DNA of 64,000 nt from Plenodomus lindquistii (taxonomy: Eukaryota; Ascomycota; Dothideomycetes; Pleosporales; Leptosphaeriaceae). The position numbers were made by a program, and so were the translations under genes. Positions 56,703 through 64,000 of this stretch are shown in pieces. The notes beneath the pieces are model-generated. The model was not told the DNA's origin. It ran no database searches and saw nothing but the letters and a program-made list of their open reading frames with translations. The stretch spans positions 2,790,001 through 2,854,000 of the forward strand of contig JANUWI010000002.1 of the NCBI GenBank assembly GCA_025504975.1, written 5' to 3'. Within the stretch, counting starts at the first letter, position 1, and every line of letters begins with the position of its first letter.

Positions 56703-57309
56703 TCTGTCATTGTGGTATGGCTCATGTTCCAAATATGAGGGCTCGAGTGCGTAGATGCAAAAGAAATATCTTTACTGCAAAGAGTCTTGCATGTCAAGCT
56801 AGGTGCAATAATGTAGCGATGACATTCGATTCGCCTGACAGATCTTTTCACATCGATACCACCCTAGAATGGAATCCGGCGCAAATCTCTAGTTTTAATA
56901 CCGCTTTGGAGGCTCTGATTAGGAAATTCCCATTCCTCCACGTTCTTTTGACCTGAAACAATAACAAGCTAAACGTGAGCATGGCGTTATGGAACCTGAA
57001 CCAAATCTATATCAGGTTGCGAATCTGAGGATATGCGTTAAGAAAGCCCAATACGAAAAGCACTTCACTAATTGGACATCTAGCAAAGGATGGAGCAAGT
57101 AGCGTAGTCTTTTCTCGAGTCTATTTTAGCCTAATTGAGCCATTTAATGAAACGTGCGATTGAGGAACAGCGAAGGCTGAGACAATCATACAAATGAATT
57201 CTCCTTGCTTGTAAACTCTTTATGTCTCTCTTTCGAATTGTTCTCCAGCCAAAAGGTGGGTCTCCGAGGATGTTCAACTCTTTCTTGTGCTCCCAGGTAG
57301 CGTCCCATC
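56703..57309. other. Convergent intergenic region, 0.6 kb
   Basis: 3' flanks of the esterase and the permease. A plus-strand frame (56717-56956) with D-S-P-D-R-S-F-H-I-D is short, starts without context and was not recognised. Confidence 0.45.
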
Positions 57310-59143
57310 TCAATACATGTACTTGAAATGAATGTTATCGAGGTCAGTCATATCAGCTTCAGCGTTCAGCCTCCCTTGCTTTTCGCTTTCCTCTTCTGTG
57401 AACCCCTGCTCTCGGATAAGATTGGCACGCCTCTTGTTTTGCCAGATATCTGCGGCAGATCGTGAGCTCCAACACATCCATGTTGGCGTGAAAAGGAAAA
57501 ACTTACAATAAAATCGCCATGATCCAAACCCGCAGAATTCTACGACATAGAGGACTGCGCAAGCAGTAATCCCACGGACATATTTCGGTGCATCGGATGC
57601 GACAAACATCTGCGCTCCCACGGCATTACCGACGCAGTAAGATACAAAAATGACCGTAGCAGTTACGGTCTTTTTAGTTCTGCCTGCGACGTTCGAGGGA
57701 AGGAAGGTCCAGATCACTATGGGACAATCAGCGAGTCTGCTCAGATTCGTATTGAATCACTTACTAAGACCTGGAAGAGTGCCAAAGACTTGAAGAATGT
57801 ACATCCCCCATCTTGTCCATTTCATGGTGTCCGTGGGTAGCAGAGAGAGTGCCAGCATTCCCACAAACGCCGGTATGAGGGAGAACATCGTCACAGCAAC
57901 TGTTTTCTTTTGATCAGAGGGAGCGCATAGCTTTCTAGGGTGATGACTTACATCGAAGGTTCGGTTTCTTGTGGGTGAGCACGCCTGCCACGAGAAACCA
58001 GACGACACTAACACAGTAATATGGTGTAGTTCCGTTTGTCAATGTCTGCAGCGGGGTGAAGCCAAAAGACTGCCAGATGAGCTTGGAGAAGGTTGTGTTC
58101 GCCCCGTTAGGCAATGCGTTAATGATGGTCACAAAGCAGAAAAAGTAGGTTTGTGGGTCTGTTACTTCCATGTCAGTCTCAATTTGGGCTTATCAATGGG
58201 ATGCAATCGCAGAATGCTGTGCCTACCTTTGAATGTGTCCCAGACCTGCTGCCGCTTGAAATCAGATCGCTTATTGCGGTCGGAACCTGTTTTGTTCGAT
58301 AAAACTCGTAACATAGCAGCCCTCTTTTCCTCCTTGTTGAGCCAGAATACCTCGCGAGGTGTACCGAGGATGAAGAAGCTAAGAATACCAAGAACAATAG
58401 TCAGACCACCGAGAAACAGGGAGATGCCCTTCCACTGTGATCTTAGGTCAGCCTTCTGTACCATTCTGTAGGAACTTTTCAAGACGTACTGCCGCCAGAC
58501 CACCAGGGTGTCGTTGCGCGTGTTGACCAATCCCGTACATGCAAAGCCCGGTGATTATGTTCATTCCAGCGTTGGATGTACCCCAGATCAGGGATCGTAG
58601 TGTATGTTCTCGAGATGTGTAGAAGGTTCCAGTTATCAGCATGAATGTCGGCGAGATTGAGCATTCAAGAGCTCCCTGCAAAGTGCGAATGACCATGAGT
58701 TGACCAAAGTTCTTGGCAAAAGCAATGCACAGCACCACGGCGCCCCACAATATCGTGACGGTCCCTAGGAATCTGCCGACATGCACCTTCTGCATCAGAT
58801 AGTTCCCGGGAAACTCGCAGACCATGTAGGAGAGGTAGAAGATTGTGGTGAGCCAATTCAGCTGCTGTCCATGAAGACCTGTGTCTTCACGTATGCCAAA
58901 CACCGTCATGGTACTCAGCGATGTTTTGTCGGCTTGCTGCGTGCCGTAACAGAACCACATGAGCGGTAGGAGCCAGAGATCAATCTTCCATCTTAACTTC
59001 TTGTAATAAGCTTCTGAAAACTCTTCGGTGGCATCGACGACGATGCCATCATCAACATCGATAATCTCCGTCGGGGCAATTGCCTTTCCGATTTCGATCG
59101 TCTTTCCCTTATCGCCGCTTGATCTCGACTGCGTGGATGCCAT
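57310..59143 (-). CDS. MFS anion:cation symporter, allantoate permease (Dal5)-like
   Basis: Six exons are inferred: 59143-58490, 58434-58227, 58158-57952, 57899-57765, 57716-57507 and 57449-57310. Donors are GTACGT, GTAGGC and GTAAGT, and phases close to give 517 residues. The start is M-A-S-T-Q-S-R; the frame before it has only a TTG. Twelve spans are expected and about that many hydrophobic segments are seen. Family motifs include RWKIDLWLLPLMWFCYGTQQADK, GQQLNWLTTIFYLSYMVCEFPGNYLMQK and R-T-L-Q-G-A-L-E-C. Later come NGTTPYYCVSVVWFLVAG, the AGRTKKTVT loop and IWQNKRRANL. The C-terminal tail is acidic. Dal5-type permeases import small organic anions such as allantoate, nicotinate-type vitamins or dipeptides. 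Here it is the likely transporter of the surrounding cluster. Confidence 0.92.
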
Positions 59144-59730
59144 CGAAACAAATGTAAAGGCTGGATGATGTGCAAAATAAAACAATCAACAACGAGTTGG
59201 AAACATGAAGAGGTATGTGTTTCCAGGATGGAAAGTGGATCCTAATGTATTCGAATGCATCAGCCATGTGAACACACGGATGTTATGAGAAACGGCAAAG
59301 TACGATAGACTAGAGCTTCTCCTTCGACTTCGGGCGGATCTCATCCGAGAGGTTGATAAGAGGCCGACAAGCCACAGCTGCGAACAAACCGGGCTTATCT
59401 CGAGTGGATCCTGTATAGATAAGCAGAGGCCTTCTGCGATATCGATCGCTGTGATAGAATTTACACCATTCTCGGATAGCGTTGATTCGGTCAAACACTC
59501 TGGGCTTATCTACGAGGCCCTTGGAATTCGCTGCTGCAGAATTCGTCAGAAGTCTTGAGCCATGATCAAATCACCTCCTGGTTGGTATGTGTCCAACATG
59601 CGGTTCAGCGGCCATGACACCCGCGGTTCATTCGGGAGAGTGGTGGCTGAAATTGTAGTGTATGTGCTCTAAGCATGGACTTTCGAAATGAAGATTTGAC
59701 ACATAAGGGATTGTTCCAAGCTGGCAAATA
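59144..59730. other. Intergenic, 0.59 kb
   Basis: This is the promoter of the permease and the 3' end of the regulator gene. Frames such as 59186-59494 are not convincing. Confidence 0.5.
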
Positions 59731-62438
59731 TCATCTTCTAATTTCAGAACCGAGCAGTACGGGGGCTGAGAAATCAAAACCAAAAAGATCTGGGTCATAA
59801 AACTGACGCCATAACGTGTTTTCGCCGACAGAGGTGATGTCTTCAAAATCGGCAAAAGTCCTCTTGTTCGCGCTCGGTTGAGGACGCGATACTGATTGTT
59901 GTTCCGCTGCGCGAACCCCGACGTGCGTAGGAGCCGCGTGGCGATATGTCACAAGAAGCTGTTCAATGATGACCCGACTTCGACTAGCACCCGACCAGCG
60001 TTGTTCAAGGTCTTTAAGGAAGCGAATGCACTTCTCGACATATTGCACAATCTCGCCATCAGCGTAGCTCGGTGGTAGACGAAGACTGGTAAGCGACTAC
60101 TTAGCTGGCGTCTTGTTGAGAAATACGTCGGCTACTTACAGGACTACGCCAGATAGGGTGAGGTAGTGCACACAGATTGCTAGATAGTGAGATGGAGGCA
60201 CAAGGTCAAGCACTAGCTCCGCTGCGTTGATACAGCTTTTCGCAGCACTTCTACAGTGCGACATTGCATCCGTTGCGGGGGGCTCGCTACTCGGGGAAGA
60301 GCTCGTCTGCATAGGTGCGGTAACAAGAAACCTGAAAGAACCTGAGCTTTTATTGTACGTGCAACTCGGGAAATTGAATGGCTTACCGGTATAAACTCAA
60401 TAGCGAGCCGGAGTGTACAATGAAAGCTATGACGCACATTGTCAGGCCTGGATCCCCCGGTGGATTTGTCTCTACTGCATTCGCCGAGAACCTGAATTCA
60501 TCCGGTAGGTTATCTAACCAGCCACGCAACGCTTTCTCGTACTTGGTCGCACGTGCCCTGACTTTGCGTAGTCTAGTGCTGTTCGGAAACGCCAGTTGAC
60601 GAGTGCAGTGCGGCGAGCTGAGCGATTGTACCTTGCCTGCTATACGACATAGGCGTACAAAGGCAAGGAAACCGGTCAAGGGCGAAGAAGCTTTTCGCTC
60701 GGAATGCCTTGCGTCTCTTTCAACCTCCGTTTGTGTGCTTGACGCTTGAAGCTCGTCGTCGTGTACGTTCAGGGGCATCACGCAATAGCAATCCTCATCG
60801 TGTGCAGCCGTCGGACGGCCGAGACAAATGGACATGATTCTATCTCCATCTTAGGACTTCTGAATATTGAGCAGATCATTGAGGTTTGTTCACCTGTCGA
60901 TCGTGTAAATGCTCCACCAGAGACGCCGTGATATCTGTCGTCGTAACACTTCGTTGGAGTCTGGCATCTCATATTCTGCATTTGCAGATGGGTTCTTGGG
61001 CACAAAGTTAACAGCGCTCAATTCGAATGAATGACTCGTACCAAGACTGCTGCGAGCTCAAGCACGAGAGACCTACCAGCGGACCACTGAGGTGGATTCC
61101 GATTTCCATGGATGCTCTGACAGCCTGACCCGCAAGCATCCAGCTTTGGCTGAGAGTGTTCCAACCAGCGGCGCAGAGTGCTAAAAGAGCCATACATTGA
61201 GCTCTTTCAATACACGCTTCGCCAGTTGACGCATAGTAAAGAAGTAGGGCCTTTTCATAGTGCTCTACGCCTGTCAATTGGTTACCAGACATTGAGGGTA
61301 GTAGACTGGAGGCGCATGCACAGATAGCGAAGAACACCATGAGGAAATTTCGGTCTTTGAGTGAGATGTTGTCGGGGCCACTGCGGTATAATTGCCGGTA
61401 GCGAAGCAGAAACTCGGGCTTGAAAACAACTGGGAATGTATAGTGCAACCTGTCGAAATAGAGTCCGATGAGTAGATCCGCCACATACTGCGGCGGCCTT
61501 GAGAGTTCCTCGGGCTTAGGAAGGAACGGCAGACTTGGCCAAACACTCCCAGGAAGGAAGAATGGGAGTTCGACGTGATCTGAATCTGAATTAGCTTGCG
61601 GATCGTAACCATGGATCGTAGACGTCGTCGCTGGATTGTCAGGCGTAAGTGCTTCGATAGCCTCCAGGAGCATCATATTTGCTGCACCACCGATGAATCT
61701 ATAGCCTCCATATGAATCTCGTACTAGAGCTCCAGTCTTGCTGATACTGCCTACATCATCAACACACGATTCCGGGTCAGATTCGTAGTCGGACACAACG
61801 TCGTCGACAACATCAGATGCACGTTGTTCTTGTGACTGTGACGCTGCTAGGCCGTTGGTTGATTCAGTCCCATTTGGAACATCTGAGCTCCCAGGTTGCG
61901 GCTGGTGATGTTCTTCGGAAAATTGCAAAGCATTTGTGACGGTTGGAAAGCCAGCACTATCCGCTGACTGCTCTCTGCCATGTGTACCATGCTGATACAG
62001 CCTTGCAGACGCGTTCAGCGCTTCAATAGCCTGGCTGAGCCGACCAGCCAGGGAGTCGAGCTGCAGACACATTGCGTCCATCTGTAAGCAACGGGCTTCG
62101 AATGAGGTGTTGTATCTAGGGTGATCTTTCAGCATCATCCACCATGATGGAGTCAAGGCCGAACAACGCACTGACGACTAGCGTACGCATTGTCGTTGCT
62201 CTCAGCATATTCGCAAGAGTGGTCCCGCGAGCTACAGGTATGGCAAGGCTGTTGGCCATCGCACTTGATCTGAGACAAAGTATCAGCCGATTAATGCAAT
62301 TTAGTGGACGACCTGTTAGTCTATCAAAGAAACTGGTCTTACCTTCTTGCGACGACATGCTGAGCAAGCTTTCGAGATGCGAGAGATTGTGTTATGAACG
62401 ACTGCTGTATTTTCTGTAGGTCGGGGTACCGCGTTCAT
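59731..62438 (-). CDS. Zn2Cys6 transcription factor with fungal-specific regulatory domain
   Basis: Seven exons are inferred: 62438-62343, 62269-62172, 62115-61077, 60994-60894, 60839-60387, 60331-60140 and 60085-59731. Phases close and the total is 777 residues. The zinc cluster is split by the first intron: KACSACRRKK joins IKCDGQQPCHTC and then S-S-R-D-H-S-C. This gives C-x2-C-x6-C-x6-C-x2-C-x6-C. A helical linker follows, then an acidic Ser-rich region and the Fungal_trans middle homology region. That region carries PQYVADLLIGLYFDRLHYTFPVV, RQISRRLWWSIYTIDR and SICLGRPTA. A further conserved stretch ends PPSHYLAICVHYLTLSG. Such proteins bind CGG-type sites in the nucleus. Adjacent to a permease and an aldolase, it is probably the local pathway regulator. 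The fourth-exon acceptor (CCCAAG) is the least certain boundary. Confidence 0.9.
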
Positions 62439-62805
62439 TGCCGTCGATTGAGATTTGAACAACAGCCAGTGAACGATGAACTCGGAACGTTGGAATGACA
62501 CTGCATCAATCGGATGATACGATTACGACTCGAAAATTACGTATTGTGATGATTTTCGCGAGGTCAGGGAAAGCGACGACGTTCTTTTCTTACATGGAGA
62601 GACAATGATCAAACGCTTAAGATGCAGGACCTGTCGATAAGGATGCGATCGATAACACTAGTGCTAAATTGTGACTAGCAAGACGCTAACGTTACCCGGT
62701 CTCGGCTAATCCTCGCTGCCGCGGGTCGGTTAACGCGCAAATCATTACTGCTTCAGACCTTGTCAAGTTTTGGCTACAGGAATGGTTCGAATGGAGCAGT
62801 TATTG
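62439..62805. other. Intergenic, 0.37 kb
   Basis: Promoter of the regulator and 3' flank of the aldolase. No other feature was recognised. Confidence 0.5.
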
Positions 62806-63821
62806 TCATCCATATCCGTGAACCTGAGATCCATTTACTGATCTATTCATGCCTCTGTCACCTTCACTGCACTTTTGAAGAGTCTTCAACTTTTCCATCT
62901 CGCTCGTCATCCAAGCGGTTATCGCAACGATATCTGCTCCACAATTCACGAAATGAAAGCCTTGTCTGTACTTCTTCGCTGCTTCTTCTGCACCGAGTGC
63001 GAAGTGCCCCACGTATTTCCCCGCCGCAAGACCCGCCCGCAGGACACGAGCTGAGGCTTCTTGCACTTCGGGCACTGAGGCATGCTCGAAAGCAACATAT
63101 CCCATAGAGGCTGCGAGGTCGTTGGGGCCAATGAAGATCATGTCGATACCATCTACCGCTGCAATCTCCTCGGCATTCTCGACAGCTGTTCTGCTCTCAA
63201 TCTGTACGCACACCATCACGGTATCGTTGGCATTGAGCAAGTACTCCTTGCCTCCCTGATTGAACGCAGATGAAGCGAACATTGCACCAGCGCCTCGAGC
63301 GCCTTGCGGCCAGCGTGGCGATGGATACTTGCAGGCGCGAACTATAGCTTCTGCTTGTTCCTAAGTGATGAGCGATATCAGTTACTTGTTTCCTAGCTTC
63401 GTGGGCTTCACGTAAACTGACCTTCGTCTCGCACATTGGAACCATAATCGCATGAGCTCCGCAATCCAGAGCTCGCTTGATCATCCAGTGTTCTGATCCA
63501 GGTATTCGGACAATAGGCGAAACACCGGACGACGATATCGCACCGACCTGTAAATACATCTCATTGTCATCGATGTTGCCGTGCTCTGTGTCGATCAAAA
63601 CCCACTGCCCAACCTTGTCAATCTTAAGCACCATGAGATTTGGAATTCGGATAATGTACATCTTCACCTAATTGCGCCACGGTTCGGGCGAGAGAGTAAC
63701 CAGGAAACTCCAGCCATTGGCCTACGCTTGGCCCATCTCCTTTCTTTGCACGCTCAAGTGAGTCGCGTAGCCGAGTCTTGCGTGGATTTGAGGCGGTCGC
63801 AACGACCTCAGAAACCGTCAT
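62806..63821 (-). CDS. HpcH/HpaI family aldolase
   Basis: Three exons are inferred: 63821-63660, 63604-63422 and 63360-62806. The introns are 55 and 61 bases (GTACAT and GTCAGT donors, GGCAG and CTTAG acceptors). The total is 299 residues. Splicing creates L-G-E-D-W-V-L-I-D-T-E-H-G, the conserved catalytic segment of class II HpaI-type aldolases, with the base His. Other motifs are I-V-R-I-P-G, C-G-A-H-A-I-M-V-P-M, the metal-binding Glu in V-C-V-Q-I-E-S-R and Asp in FIGPNDLAASMGY. These metal-dependent enzymes cleave 4-hydroxy-2-oxo acids to pyruvate (or another 2-oxo acid) and an aldehyde; the exact substrate is unknown. The N-terminus has no targeting signal. It lies upstream of the Zn2Cys6 gene on the same strand and probably belongs to the same pathway. 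Confidence 0.92.
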
Positions 63822-64000
63822 TGTCGGGAGAAAGGAATGATCGATTGGCTCTATGCTCGCAAAACCACGATTTGACTATGGTATATAAGTGAAGAAGAGG
63901 ACAGTGTAAAACTTGCGGCGACACAACTTGCCAGGGATCTACATAGTATCACGTTGGTCGCTTCGAGCATCTCGGTCTCCTACAATCCCGGTCGGCAGAA

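Noticed and set aside
1..64000. CRISPR arrays, bacterial operons or ribosome binding sites
   Set aside because: The DNA is clearly fungal: spliced genes and eukaryotic families. No direct-repeat array with spacers was seen.

Overview
The window is genomic DNA of a filamentous ascomycete (Pezizomycotina; a Dothideomycete such as a member of the Pleosporales is my best guess, not proven). Reasons: genes are split by short GT-AG introns of about 45 to 160 bases, several with CTAAC or CTAAT branch-like sites. The conidiation regulator FlbD, fungal MTC6, RRG7, MED21 and TMS1 homologues, Zn2Cys6 and F-box proteins are present. A single dispersed 5S rRNA gene lies between protein genes. Exon structures below were derived by hand from splice motifs, reading frame and family conservation.

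Layout. 0-6.8 kb: the C-terminal end of a type B carboxylesterase, an unknown coiled-coil-like protein, a UNC93-like MFS transporter and MTC6. 6.7-23.8 kb: a gene-poor stretch whose only clear gene is flbD (11.0-12.2 kb). Its many small overlapping frames look like chance. 23.8-26.3 kb: two adjacent same-strand genes that are diverged copies of one unknown cysteine-rich family. 26.7-34.6 kb: unknown proteins, an F-box protein, and an apparently broken small gene. 35.2-37.3 kb: MED21 and RRG7, divergently transcribed. 37.9-45.5 kb: an unknown multi-span membrane protein, a six-exon protein with a permuted papain-like (LRAT/PPPDE-type) His and Cys arrangement, TMS1/SERINC, and a seven-exon nodulin-like MFS transporter. 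45.9-49.5 kb: an unknown single-span protein, a RING-like membrane protein and 5S rRNA.

49.9-63.8 kb: a block that looks like a metabolic cluster. It holds a decayed aminoglycoside-phosphotransferase-like gene, an ARO8-type aminotransferase, a type B carboxylesterase, an anion:cation symporter (Dal5-like) MFS permease, a Zn2Cys6 transcription factor and an HpcH/HpaI aldolase. Transporter, local regulator, transaminase, esterase and retro-aldolase together suggest uptake and breakdown of an ester or amino-acid-derived acid. That is inference from neighbourhood only.

Most interesting items: the tandem cysteine-rich paralogues, the permuted papain-like protein with a large charged insert, the 50-64 kb cluster with its pseudogene, the diverged tandem repeat at 34.8-35.1 kb that carries intron-like splice motifs, and the long gene-poor region around flbD.
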